Below the pieces are notes generated by a model that saw nothing but the letters and a program-made list of their open reading frames with translations, had not been told where the DNA came from and did not search any database. From Bacteroidia bacterium (GTDB taxonomy: Bacteria > Bacteroidota > Bacteroidia > Bacteroidales > BM523), in assembly GCA_016209245.1 (NCBI GenBank), contig JACQWN010000442.1, forward strand, positions 1 to 11,409: a DNA stretch of 11,409 nt, given 5' to 3'. Position numbers and translations under genes: made by a program. Below are positions 1-6,404 of the stretch, piece after piece; position 1 is the first letter of the stretch; each line of letters starts with the position of its first letter.

Positions 1-1
1 T

Positions 2-106
2 TTAATTAGAACCAAATAAAATAACATCCTGAATATTATCACCAAAAAGCCCCTTTAAACGCTCTTTGAGTTCTTTTAATATTACTATTTTAGCTTGATT
101 TTTCAC
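2..106 (-). pseudogene. Truncated MNT-type nucleotidyltransferase remnant
   Basis: A minus-strand frame opens with GTG at 106-104 and stops with TAA at 4-2, giving 34 residues: MKNQAKIVILKELKERLK, then GLFGDNIQDVILFGSN. The pattern of an N-terminal amphipathic helix followed by FGDxIxxVILFGS is the start of minimal nucleotidyltransferase (MNT) proteins. In those proteins the next residues are normally YARGEA or similar and then the catalytic DxD. Here the frame ends right after the GS motif, so all catalytic aspartates are missing. Because the window begins at the stop codon, the rest of the gene may continue in another frame outside it. Intact relatives are often the antitoxin partner of HEPN proteins, but no HEPN gene is visible. 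A 25-bp promoter-like repeat lies 19 nt upstream. The family call is by eye; the pseudogene status is inferred. Confidence 0.6.
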
Positions 107-124
107 TGATATTTATTTTTTAGA

Positions 125-149
125 TTCTGTTTTACAAATATATAAATTT
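125..149. repeat. 25-bp direct repeat, left copy
   Basis: This stretch is identical over 25 bases to 932-956, and the match ends sharply on both sides. Read on the minus strand it contains TATATTTG (142-135), which fits the Bacteroidota -7 consensus TAnnTTTG. It lies 19 nt before the GTG of the nucleotidyltransferase remnant. The two copies bracket the tail-collar gene. Confidence 0.85.
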
Positions 150-163
150 CTTTTACCTCTCCT

Positions 164-916
164 CTAATATTTTATTATGTAATTCACACTATAACTTGCA
201 GGTTTGGTTTCTGTTCCTGTACGTGGAGTTCCATTAACACTATCAGTATAAGGAGTACTGACTTTTCCAAAATTAGGATTAAAATTAGCGGTAGGATCAG
301 CCGCTGTAATAATTTGGTATTGCTCACTGCCTAAGGTTCCATCTATAGAATTCATGTGAACATGACCTTGCATTTTATCAGCACTATAATTACTCACATT
401 TCCACCTGAATAGTAGCCACCAGCAGCCATAGATTGGCTTCCATTCGTTCCAGCACCACGTAAAAACATTCCTCTTAAATCAGGCAGGTTATAAGTATTC
501 ACTCCATCTCCGCCGCCCCAGGCAATGCTAATGGCTGTAAAAAGGTCAGAATAGGTAACTCGTGAAATGGCAGTGCCGTTGCACAAAAGCCACCCTGCAG
601 GTACTGTGGCAGTATCGCCTGCGTAAGGAATAATTGTCCCTGCCGGAGTTGCACTTGCCCACTCTGTGCCGGTGTAGAATTCAGAACTTTTCCGTGAGAT
701 ATTATAAATCAATAGTCCTTCAGCCGGAGAACTTATTGAATTTCGTTGTGCAGAAGTCATCCGCGGAATTAATAATCCTTTGGCTGTAGAACTAATGTCT
801 AATATTGCCGAATTATCCGGTGACGCCCCGGTTTCGTTGATGCTTACGGCTTTTTGCTGTGCGGGGCTTGATAATGCAAACCATAAAGCACAAAATAATA
901 ATGTAGCTTTTTTCAT
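164..916 (-). CDS. Secreted phage tail collar domain protein
   Basis: The product has 250 residues. Residues 1-20 form a signal peptide (MKK, hydrophobic core, probable cleavage near SSPAQ), so export is predicted, which is unusual for a true phage fibre. Residues 47-72 (GLLIPRMTSAQRNSI, then GLLIYN) are a short motif common at the front of Bacteroidota surface proteins. Residues 92-153 match the phage tail collar domain: PAGTIIPYAG, PAGWLLCNG, YSDLFTAI, WGGGDGVNTYNLPDLRGMFLRG in sequence. The C-terminus (GTETKPASYSVNYIIKY) is the usual end of tail-fibre/collar proteins. No phage genes adjoin it. It starts at ATG 916, 19 nt downstream of the probable transcription start implied by the -7 box at 949-942. 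An exported surface or adhesive structure is a reasonable guess, but the role is unknown. A fossil of a second such gene lies at 2412-2459. Confidence 0.85.
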   Translation of the reverse strand: MKKATLLFCALWFALSSPAQQKAVSINETGASPDNSAILDISSTAKGLLIPRMTSAQRNSISSPAEGLLIYNISRKSSEFYTGTEWASATPAGTIIPYAGDTATVPAGWLLCNGTAISRVTYSDLFTAISIAWGGGDGVNTYNLPDLRGMFLRGAGTNGSQSMAAGGYYSGGNVSNYSADKMQGHVHMNSIDGTLGSEQYQIITAADPTANFNPNFGKVSTPYTDSVNGTPRTGTETKPASYSVNYIIKY

Positions 917-931
917 AGATCAAATTTTTAT

Positions 932-956
932 TTCTGTTTTACAAATATATAAATTT
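932..956. repeat. 25-bp direct repeat, right copy
   Basis: This is an exact copy of 125-149. It sits 16 nt upstream of the tail-collar ATG and carries that gene's probable -7 box. The equal placement of both copies before a start codon suggests that a promoter segment was duplicated when the collar gene entered or was copied here. Confidence 0.85.
942..949 (-). promoter_or_regulatory. Putative -7 box of the tail-collar gene
   Basis: The minus strand reads TATATTTG, matching the Bacteroidota -7 consensus TAnnTTTG, with transcription expected to start near 935 and leave a leader of about 19 nt. No TTTG -33 element is seen at the expected 19-21 nt spacing, so the call rests on one motif. Confidence 0.45.
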
Positions 957-1034
957 TATTTCATGTATTATACATTCCTAATCTCGTTTCAACAGAAAGT
1001 CCTGCCTTTTTATTGACACAGACTCATTATCATT

Positions 1035-1058
1035 TTTATTATACACTTTATTATACAC
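1035..1058. repeat. 12-bp tandem duplication
   Basis: The unit tttattatacac occurs twice in a row and is followed by a partial third unit (tttatt). It lies in the 211-bp gap between the regulator's 3' end and the collar gene's 5' end, where no other gene is seen. Confidence 0.7.
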
Positions 1059-1127
1059 TTTATTGTTTTGTCTTCTTGTAATATTCAAATAATCAAACTA
1101 ATAAAAAATGTTTTTTATTTTTTTATT

Positions 1128-2408
1128 CTACACTTCTTTATCACCTTCCAACGAATGTGCAATCATATTTATGTTCCAGAAACCCTTTTTTCTTGTACCC
1201 TTCCTGCTTAGAATATTCAAAATCTTTAGCTTTCTAATATTATTATTAACAGCAGTTGTCCCGATTCCTGTTTTTTTGCATAAGTTACCAATAGTAATTT
1301 TGTTATCGAAATTGATAGCAATTAATATATTTTTTTGGTTAACAGTAATAATTTTCTGCCATTGCTCTAACCATTTTTCAAATCGGACAGGACGATAGAG
1401 ACAAACCGTAAATATTCCCTCCGTTTGAAAAACAGGTTCCGGTAAACCAAAAAACTCTACGGGTTTAATACAGGAAACTAATCCACCGGGATTGGAAATT
1501 TCAATACGATTATCATATATTTCAATTTGGATTACTGCCCCTTTTTCGTAATAGTCTCTATGCGATAATGCATTTATGATGACTTCCTTCATAGCAATGT
1601 CTGGAATTTCCAGGTATTCCTTTCTTGGTTTTGTGCCTTGTGATTCAATATCATAACGAAGTTCCAGTTTGCTGTACAACCATTCCACCGCATCATTATA
1701 TTGCCTGATCAAATTTCCCTTAAATTCTTTGTCGTCATGAATAAATCGCTTATCTGTTCCTTTGAATAAAAGGCAACGGATTGAAATATTTTCATAGTGT
1801 TTTGTCGGATCTTTTGCAAAAAACAAAGCCGCTCCATTTTTCAAAAATTTATCATCCGTAAGCAATTTAAGGTTTTCGAGTATGGCTTTTTCGGGTAAAG
1901 TAGCGGTTATATTAGCTTTTCTTAGAAATGATTCAAATTGCTCAAAATCGAAGTCATTCGGAAATTTAAAGGTGTGACAGGGGCTTTCGTCAAAATATAT
2001 CCTAAGTTGTTGCTGAAAAAAATCCCGCATCTCTTCAGCAGAGGTCAACTTCTGGGTGTTAGCACCAATCCGGATAAATATCGCACCATGATAAATGTAA
2101 GGCTTTTGTGCACCGGAAGGACAGTCTATAATAATAATTGTTTTCCCATGGAAATTTATTTCACTGTATCGAACAGGTACCCTCGGGTTAATTGCATCAA
2201 TACTTTGCTGCAATTGCGAACGTTTTGAATTGTCAACTACAGTTCCATAGACGCTATTGTCATTAGCAATTCCAATTAGCAATATACCTCCTGTAGTATT
2301 GGCAAAACCGCAAATTTCTTCAGGAATGTCTTTGCTATATGATTTTTTGAATTCAATATTATAGCCTTCGCCCTGCCTTAATATAATATCAAGCTCTTCT
2401 TTGGTCAT
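1128..2408 (-). CDS. AlbA_2/Schlafen-type ATP-binding regulator, internal segment apparently lost
   Basis: The product has 426 residues and resembles the COG2865 group of predicted ATP-binding transcriptional regulators. Residues 10-130 are the AlbA_2 domain (GEGYNIEFKKS, then FANTTGGILLIGIAND). Residues 272-312 form the front of the GHKL-like ATPase region (MKEVIINALSHRDYYEKG, then IYDNRIEISNPGGLVS). Residues 355-415 look like a winged helix-turn-helix (ILIAINFDNKITIGNLCKK, then GFWNI). Between IKPVEFF (314-320) and GLPEPVFQTEGIF (321-333), family members normally carry about 40 residues with an RNP motif and a VGSGI motif. These are absent here although the frame is open, which suggests an in-frame deletion. 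ATP binding may therefore be impaired. The ATG at 2408 lies 3 nt after the stop of a tail-collar remnant. No clear promoter is seen. The molecular target is unknown. Confidence 0.85.
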   Translation of the reverse strand: MTKEELDIILRQGEGYNIEFKKSYSKDIPEEICGFANTTGGILLIGIANDNSVYGTVVDNSKRSQLQQSIDAINPRVPVRYSEINFHGKTIIIIDCPSGAQKPYIYHGAIFIRIGANTQKLTSAEEMRDFFQQQLRIYFDESPCHTFKFPNDFDFEQFESFLRKANITATLPEKAILENLKLLTDDKFLKNGAALFFAKDPTKHYENISIRCLLFKGTDKRFIHDDKEFKGNLIRQYNDAVEWLYSKLELRYDIESQGTKPRKEYLEIPDIAMKEVIINALSHRDYYEKGAVIQIEIYDNRIEISNPGGLVSCIKPVEFFGLPEPVFQTEGIFTVCLYRPVRFEKWLEQWQKIITVNQKNILIAINFDNKITIGNLCKKTGIGTTAVNNNIRKLKILNILSRKGTRKKGFWNINMIAHSLEGDKEV

Positions 2409-2411
2409 TGT

Positions 2412-2459
2412 TTAATATTTTATTATGTAATTTACATATACATTTTTGGGGCGGATTTC
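2412..2459 (-). pseudogene. Fossil 3' end of a second tail-collar gene
   Basis: Read on the minus strand, 15 codons plus TAA give EIRPKNVYVNYIIKY. This is the characteristic C-terminus of tail collar/fibre proteins and ends in the same VNYIIKY as the intact gene at 164-916. The two share 20 identical bases across the stop region (165-184 and 2413-2432). An in-frame stop (TAG) lies one codon upstream, and beyond it begins an unrelated inverted repeat, so only the tail of the gene survives. Its stop codon is 3 nt before the ATG of the AlbA_2-type gene, as if the two had once been adjacent in one transcript. Confidence 0.75.
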
Positions 2460-2473
2460 CTAACCCATTATTA

Positions 2474-2645
2474 AGAGATTCCTCGCTTTACTCGGAATGA
2501 CAGTCATAATATTATTATTGGGAAGGATAGGGTGTGCGGGCGAAGCCCGCACACCCTATCCTTCCACCGCATGGTACACCGCTGTCATTCCGAATGCAGC
2601 ACATTCACTTCGTTCAGTGTAAACTCCGCGGAATGAGGAATCTCT
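2474..2645. repeat. Nested inverted repeat element
   Basis: The outer arms are agagattcctc (2474-2484) and gaggaatctct (2635-2645). The inner arms are cggaatgacag (2493-2503) and ctgtcattccg (2582-2592). At the centre is a perfect hairpin with 21-bp arms (2521-2541 and 2545-2565) and a GAA loop. The element occupies the gap between the collar fossil and the glutamine synthetase promoter and has no coding potential. The gattcctc/ggaatgacag wording resembles dispersed intergenic repeats of Bacteroidota. Its mobility mechanism is unknown. Confidence 0.8.
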
Positions 2646-2730
2646 AAAATAATTGCGTTCTTGTCATAAAATGTTTTTTTACAAAATTAATATTTATAAA
2701 TATTAGTTCAAACCAAGATAATAATTTTTG

Positions 2731-2738
2731 TAACTTTG
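2731..2738 (+). promoter_or_regulatory. Putative -7 box of the glutamine synthetase gene
   Basis: TAACTTTG matches the Bacteroidota -7 consensus exactly. The expected transcription start is near 2745, about 120 nt before the first in-frame ATG. That would be a long leader unless the gene once started further upstream. No good -33 motif is seen. Confidence 0.5.
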
Positions 2739-2783
2739 TAGGTAAATTAAATGTAATTATTTAGGTATAAACGTTATTATTCC

Positions 2784-2828
2784 CCCGAAGTACGAAAAAA
2801 AAATACGAATTTACGAATTACGAAAGGG
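2784..2828. repeat. tacgaa-type dispersed repeat, half copy
   Basis: The segment starts ccccgaagtacga, contains repeated tacgaa words and a run of nine A, and ends tacgaaaggg. It aligns with the left arm of the inverted repeat at 6509-6607, which has the same start (ccgaagtacga) and end (tacgaaag). It abuts the 5' end of the glutamine synthetase coding region. Confidence 0.7.
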
Positions 2829-2864
2829 TTTATTATAAAATATATTGAAGATAATAAAATTCAG

Positions 2865-4253
2865 ATGTTGAATTTCAGATATGTCGCTGAAGACGGAAAA
2901 TTAAAAATGCTGAATTTTGTAATAACCAGCCATGAGCATCTGGTATCATTACTTTCAACAGGTGAACGTGTTGATGGTTCAAGCTTGTTTTCTTACATCA
3001 GCGCCAGCTCAAGTGATTTATATGTGATACCGCGCTTTAAAACGGCTTTTTTAAATCCTTTCGAAGAGGTTCCTACTCTTGATATGCTTTGTTCCTATTA
3101 TACAAGCGATGGCAAACCTCTTGAAAGCGCTCCGGAATATATTTTGCGAAAAGCACACGAGCAATTTAAAAAAGTGACCGGCTATAAATTAAAAACCCTT
3201 GGCGAGCTTGAATATTATGTAATAAGCGAACCGCATCGCCTTTATCCGGCACTTGATCAGAAAGGATACCACGCATCTCCTCCTTTTACCAAATGGAATA
3301 ATATTAGAAAAGAGGCATTGGCTATGATTGCAGGTTGCGGCGGAATTATTAAATATGGACACTCGGAGGTTGGTAATTTTTCTACATCTCATACGGCATT
3401 TGAACAGCATGAAATAGAGTTCCTGCCTTGCGATGTAGAGGATGCCGCCGACCAGCTTCTTGTTGCAAAATGGATACTCAGAATGCTTGGGCTGAAATAT
3501 GGCGTCACAATCACCTTTGCACCAAAAATTACCGTAGGTAAAGCCGGTAGCGGCTTACATATTCATTTGGTGGTCGAGAAAGATTGTAAAAATCTTATGG
3601 CTGATGAATCCGGACTTACCGATACAGCGAAAAAAGCTATTGCCGGCCTACTTAAGCTTGCTGCACCGATTACAGCTTTTGGAAATACAATACCTACTTC
3701 ATATTTACGGTTGATTCCGCATCAGGAAGCGCCTACATCCATTTGCTGGGGCGACAGAAACCGTTCCGTTCTGGTCAGGGTGCCTCTCGGATGGTGGGCT
3801 AAAACAAGCATGATTAAAGATGCTAATCCGCAGCATACAAAAAAAGTTCCTTATATTGAAGGCAAACAAACAATAGAGCTTCGCTCACCCGACGGTTCCG
3901 CCGATATTTACTTAACCTTGGCGGCAATTACAATTGCCGTGCAACATGGATTGGAAATGCACGATGCTCTGAAATTAGCAAAAAAACTCTATACTGATAT
4001 TAACATTTTCAAGCCCGAAAACAAAGCAAAGCTGGATAAATTTAACAAATTACCGGATTCATGCTGGGAATCGGCCCTAAGTCTGCAAAAAAACAGAAAA
4101 TATTTCGAAAAAAACGGAATATTTCCTTCCGGCACAATTGACAGTGTCATTAAAAAACTTAAATCATACAATGATAAAAGACTAAGCGAACGTCTCTACG
4201 GGCTTGACGATGAAATACAAAAACTGGTTAATCATTATTTGCATTATATGTAA
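2865..4253 (+). CDS. glnA: Glutamine synthetase (type I-like)
   Basis: Glutamine synthetase makes glutamine from glutamate, ammonia and ATP in the cytoplasm. From this ATG the product has 462 residues. The beta-grasp part ends with DGSS (37-40). The catalytic part has GELEYYV (113-119, metal-binding glutamates), QHEIEFLP (171-178), GSGLHIHL (228-235, metal-binding histidine), NRSVLVRVP (309-317) and ELRSPDGSADIYL (358-370, substrate-binding arginine). The adenylylation-site region of enteric GlnA is not recognisable, so control by adenylylation is unlikely. In frame upstream, 2832-2864 reads IIKYIEDNKIQ, which resembles the conserved N-terminal helix of this family, yet no ATG, GTG or TTG occurs between the stop at 2754-2756 and ATG 2865. 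ATG 2865 is therefore the only ordinary start, and the N-terminus seems shortened by a repeat. Assignment to an exact GS subclass is uncertain. Confidence 0.88.
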   Translation: MLNFRYVAEDGKLKMLNFVITSHEHLVSLLSTGERVDGSSLFSYISASSSDLYVIPRFKTAFLNPFEEVPTLDMLCSYYTSDGKPLESAPEYILRKAHEQFKKVTGYKLKTLGELEYYVISEPHRLYPALDQKGYHASPPFTKWNNIRKEALAMIAGCGGIIKYGHSEVGNFSTSHTAFEQHEIEFLPCDVEDAADQLLVAKWILRMLGLKYGVTITFAPKITVGKAGSGLHIHLVVEKDCKNLMADESGLTDTAKKAIAGLLKLAAPITAFGNTIPTSYLRLIPHQEAPTSICWGDRNRSVLVRVPLGWWAKTSMIKDANPQHTKKVPYIEGKQTIELRSPDGSADIYLTLAAITIAVQHGLEMHDALKLAKKLYTDINIFKPENKAKLDKFNKLPDSCWESALSLQKNRKYFEKNGIFPSGTIDSVIKKLKSYNDKRLSERLYGLDDEIQKLVNHYLHYM

Positions 4254-4255
4254 TG

Positions 4256-4303
4256 TGTTAAATTGTTAAATTGTTAGATTGTTAAATTGTTAAATTGTTA
4301 AAT
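4256..4303. repeat. 8-bp tandem repeat, six units
   Basis: The unit tgttaaat occurs six times in a row, with one single-base variant (third unit tgttagat). It begins three bases after the glutamine synthetase stop codon. Together with the two arrays downstream it fills the 297-bp gap before cysQ, in which no gene is seen. Confidence 0.9.
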
Positions 4304-4339
4304 TGTAACTTCTCAATATCCACAGGTAAATATAGTTTT

Positions 4340-4363
4340 TGAACAATTGAACAATAGAACAAC
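4340..4363. repeat. 8-bp repeats in inverted orientation
   Basis: Three successive related 8-mers (tgaacaat, tgaacaat, agaacaac) occur here. Read on the other strand they resemble the gttcaaat/gttaaatg words found on either side, so the gap contains both orientations of one repeat family. Confidence 0.6.
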
Positions 4364-4433
4364 AAAATAAGAATAACGAAGTAAAATCCCCGATGCGACT
4401 GTGTTATTTTTTATTTCAATATTCGTTATTCAA

Positions 4434-4524
4434 ATGTTCAAATGTTAAATGGTTAAATGGTTAAATGGTTGAATGGTTGAATGACTGCATGATTGCCAAC
4501 TGCCAACTGCCAACTGCCAACTGC
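4434..4524. repeat. Drifting 8-mer array followed by a 7-mer array
   Basis: Units related to gttaaatg drift from gttcaaat through ggttaaat to ggttgaat. They pass into the 7-bp unit tgccaac, present four times (4494-4521) and followed by tgc. The gradual change of unit suggests slippage followed by mutation. The array stops 26 nt before the cysQ ATG. Confidence 0.85.
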
Positions 4525-4550
4525 TTATTAAATTGTTAAAAAACGAACAA

Positions 4551-5363
4551 ATGGATTCATTAATTTTAACGGCAATAAATACCGCATTAGAAGCCGGTAA
4601 AGTAATTTTAGATATTTATTACAACAGGACGGCTTATGAAATTGAATATAAACATGACAAAACCCCTGTAACCATTGCAGACCGGAAATCACATGAAATT
4701 ATTTTAAAAGCTCTTTTAAAGACAGGGCTGCCTGTTTTGAGTGAAGAAGGCAAGAAAATCACTTATAATATCAGAAAAAAGTGGAAAAAATTTTGGCTTA
4801 TTGACCCTTTAGACGGTACAAAAGAATTTATTAAACGAAACGGCGAATTTACAATCAACATCGCAGTTATCGAAAATAATGTTCCGGTAACGGGCATTAT
4901 ATATGCTCCGGTAAAAAAATCACTATATTTTTCTGATATGACTTTAGGAGCATTTAAATCAGAGATTGTTGAGCCATCAGATGAAATCACTTCGGAACAA
5001 TTATTAATTAATTCAATAAAACTGCCAATGCAAATAAAAAAAAGACCATTTACCGTCGCAGCAAGTTTATCTCATATAAATTCCGAAACGGAAAAATTTA
5101 TCAACAATCTAAGGCAACAGATACGTGACCTGGAAATAATTCAAATTGGCAGCGCTTTAAAATTTTGCGTCATAGCGGAAGGAAATGCTGATATTTATCC
5201 ACGTTTTGGACCCACAATGGAATGGGATTGCGGAGCCGGTCATGCTATTGTTACTGCAGCAGGAGGGACCTTAACACAAACAGACGGTATTACACCATTA
5301 ATTTATAACAAAGAAATACTTATTAATGATGGATTTATTGTAAAATCGGGAAATATATATTGA
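4551..5363 (+). CDS. cysQ: 3'(2'),5'-bisphosphate nucleotidase CysQ
   Basis: CysQ removes the 3'-phosphate of PAP (and PAPS), clearing a by-product of sulfate assimilation and sulfotransfer. It belongs to the inositol monophosphatase superfamily and needs Mg2+. From ATG 4551 the product has 270 residues, near the family norm. Metal-site motifs are SEEG (64-67), DPLDGTKEF (85-93) and EWDCGAGHA (224-232). GSALKFCVIAEGNADIYPR (200-218) is characteristic of CysQ. A TTG at 4533 would add six residues (LKNEQ region), but the ATG gives the expected N-terminus (MDSLILTAINTALEAGKVI). No other sulfate genes adjoin it. It is convergent with tsaB. Confidence 0.92.
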   Translation: MDSLILTAINTALEAGKVILDIYYNRTAYEIEYKHDKTPVTIADRKSHEIILKALLKTGLPVLSEEGKKITYNIRKKWKKFWLIDPLDGTKEFIKRNGEFTINIAVIENNVPVTGIIYAPVKKSLYFSDMTLGAFKSEIVEPSDEITSEQLLINSIKLPMQIKKRPFTVAASLSHINSETEKFINNLRQQIRDLEIIQIGSALKFCVIAEGNADIYPRFGPTMEWDCGAGHAIVTAAGGTLTQTDGITPLIYNKEILINDGFIVKSGNIY

Positions 5364-5410
5364 ATGAAATCAGATGCCTACTATACTGAAAGAAAATGAA
5401 TTTGCAAAAA

Positions 5411-5489
5411 AAATATCAACTAATATCGCGAAGCAAATATCCATAAATATCTGATATTAATAGATATTAATAGATATTTGTTGATATTT
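5411..5489. repeat. AT-rich inverted repeat between convergent genes
   Basis: The arms at 5411-5427 and 5473-5489 are complementary at 16 of 17 positions. Between them gatattaata is tandemly repeated (5453-5472). It lies between the 3' ends of cysQ and tsaB and could act as a two-way transcription barrier, but the stem has few GC pairs and no T-tract, so the terminator role is a guess. Confidence 0.65.
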
Positions 5490-5498
5490 AGTTTAAAA

Positions 5499-6233
5499 TT
5501 ATTTTTGCAAACCTAATTTCTTGGGGTATAACCTCGGTTTCCCCGCAATAAAATCCTTTAAATAAAACGGTTCAAAATAAGCTGTATCTTCAAAATTGCT
5601 TTCCCGGAATTTCTTATCAGACAATATTACCATACCACTTGCCGAAGGTACAATATTATCAATAAAAAAAGCATTTTTATGTTTAATAATACTTTTACAT
5701 TTTTCTGCCCCTGTACCGAAAAAAAGAACCGGACTTTCATTTAATATCTCATTAAAAGAATCATCGTCAATTATCATAGCAGATACAGCCGTGTGTAAAT
5801 TTAGCTCTTTATCAAAAATAGCAGTATAGACTTCCATTCTTCTGGCATCAAGCATTGGACAATACAAGGCATTTTCAGAATTATCGGAATTAACAATGGA
5901 ACTTAAAAATTTATTTCTAATGACCTGATTTGTCATAGATTGTAAAGTATTTACTGCAATAAGAGGTTTATCAGCACCGTAACAAAGCCCTTTTGCTGTC
6001 GAAATTCCTATCCGCAGACCTGTATAAGAACCCGGTCCCATACTTACTGCGATTGCATCGAGAGTTCCTGCTGTAAAATTATTGCTTTTTAGAATCATAT
6101 CTATTAGTAATCCAAGTTTTTCAGAATGAGAATAATCGTCGGAAGTTTCTTTTAAATCAATCATAACTCCGTTGTTTCCAAGTGCAACAGAACAAATTTT
6201 TGAGCTGGTTTCGATATTAAGTATTAATGCCAT
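5499..6233 (-). CDS. tsaB: tRNA threonylcarbamoyladenosine biosynthesis protein TsaB
   Basis: TsaB (YeaZ) is the non-catalytic partner of TsaD in making the t6A modification at position 37 of ANN-decoding tRNAs. The 244-residue product has the normal length. It shows the ASKHA-fold start ILNIETSS (4-11), HSEKL (36-40), the signature VSMGPGSYTGLRIG (63-76) followed by STAKGL, and MLDARRMEVYTAIF (127-140). The end FEPFYLKDF fits the conserved C-terminal part of the family. ATG 6233 gives the standard N-terminus. TsaD, TsaC and TsaE are not in the window. It is convergent with cysQ, and no clear promoter is seen. Confidence 0.93.
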   Translation of the reverse strand: MALILNIETSSKICSVALGNNGVMIDLKETSDDYSHSEKLGLLIDMILKSNNFTAGTLDAIAVSMGPGSYTGLRIGISTAKGLCYGADKPLIAVNTLQSMTNQVIRNKFLSSIVNSDNSENALYCPMLDARRMEVYTAIFDKELNLHTAVSAMIIDDDSFNEILNESPVLFFGTGAEKCKSIIKHKNAFFIDNIVPSASGMVILSDKKFRESNFEDTAYFEPFYLKDFIAGKPRLYPKKLGLQK

Positions 6234-6287
6234 AAAAATAATTTCGGTAATTTACACACTCTAATAATTATTATGAAATAAAACAGC

Positions 6288-6299
6288 AGCAGCGCTGCT
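6288..6299. repeat. 12-bp perfect palindrome
   Basis: agcagcgctgct is its own reverse complement. It is GC-rich within an AT-rich gap upstream of tsaB. No function is evident; it may be a fragment of a dispersed repeat. Confidence 0.5.
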
Positions 6300-6360
6300 A
6301 AATATTTGTAAATTAACATATAACGAATAATACTTGTAGTGAGCTTGCGATGCAATGAGC

Positions 6361-6402
6361 AGTTCGACAGGCTCACTGTAACACCTGTCGAATTGTCGAA
6401 CT
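6361..6402. repeat. Inverted repeat with agttcgacagg arms
   Basis: agttcgaca (6361-6369) pairs with tgtcgaact (6394-6402), and cgacagg (6365-6371) pairs alternatively with cctgtcg (6384-6390). The gttcgacaggctcactg wording is of the kind seen in dispersed Bacteroidota intergenic repeats. Confidence 0.65.
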
Positions 6403-6404
6403 AA

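Noticed and set aside
164..916. Prophage
   Set aside because: No integrase, capsid, terminase or other tail genes are present, and the collar protein has a signal peptide.
780..1016. Open frame on the plus strand, 78 codons
   Set aside because: It is mostly antisense to the tail-collar gene and reads through its promoter region; the sequence has no family-like features.
1108..1398. Hydrophobic open frame on the plus strand, 96 codons
   Set aside because: It is antisense to the winged-helix end of the regulator; its phenylalanine- and leucine-rich content comes from T-rich DNA opposite A-rich codons.
2521..2565. Perfect hairpin as an intrinsic terminator of a neighbouring gene
   Set aside because: It has no T-tract on either side, and the flanking genes both start, not end, near it; a repeat element explains it better.
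4256..4524. Possible CRISPR array or replication iterons
   Set aside because: Units are 7-8 bp and directly adjacent without unique spacers, and no cas or replication gene is near.
5374..5454. Small open frame MPTILKENEFAKKISTNI and following residues, 26 codons
   Set aside because: It runs into the AT-rich inverted repeat between convergent genes, and repeat-derived codons explain most of it; no family is recognised.
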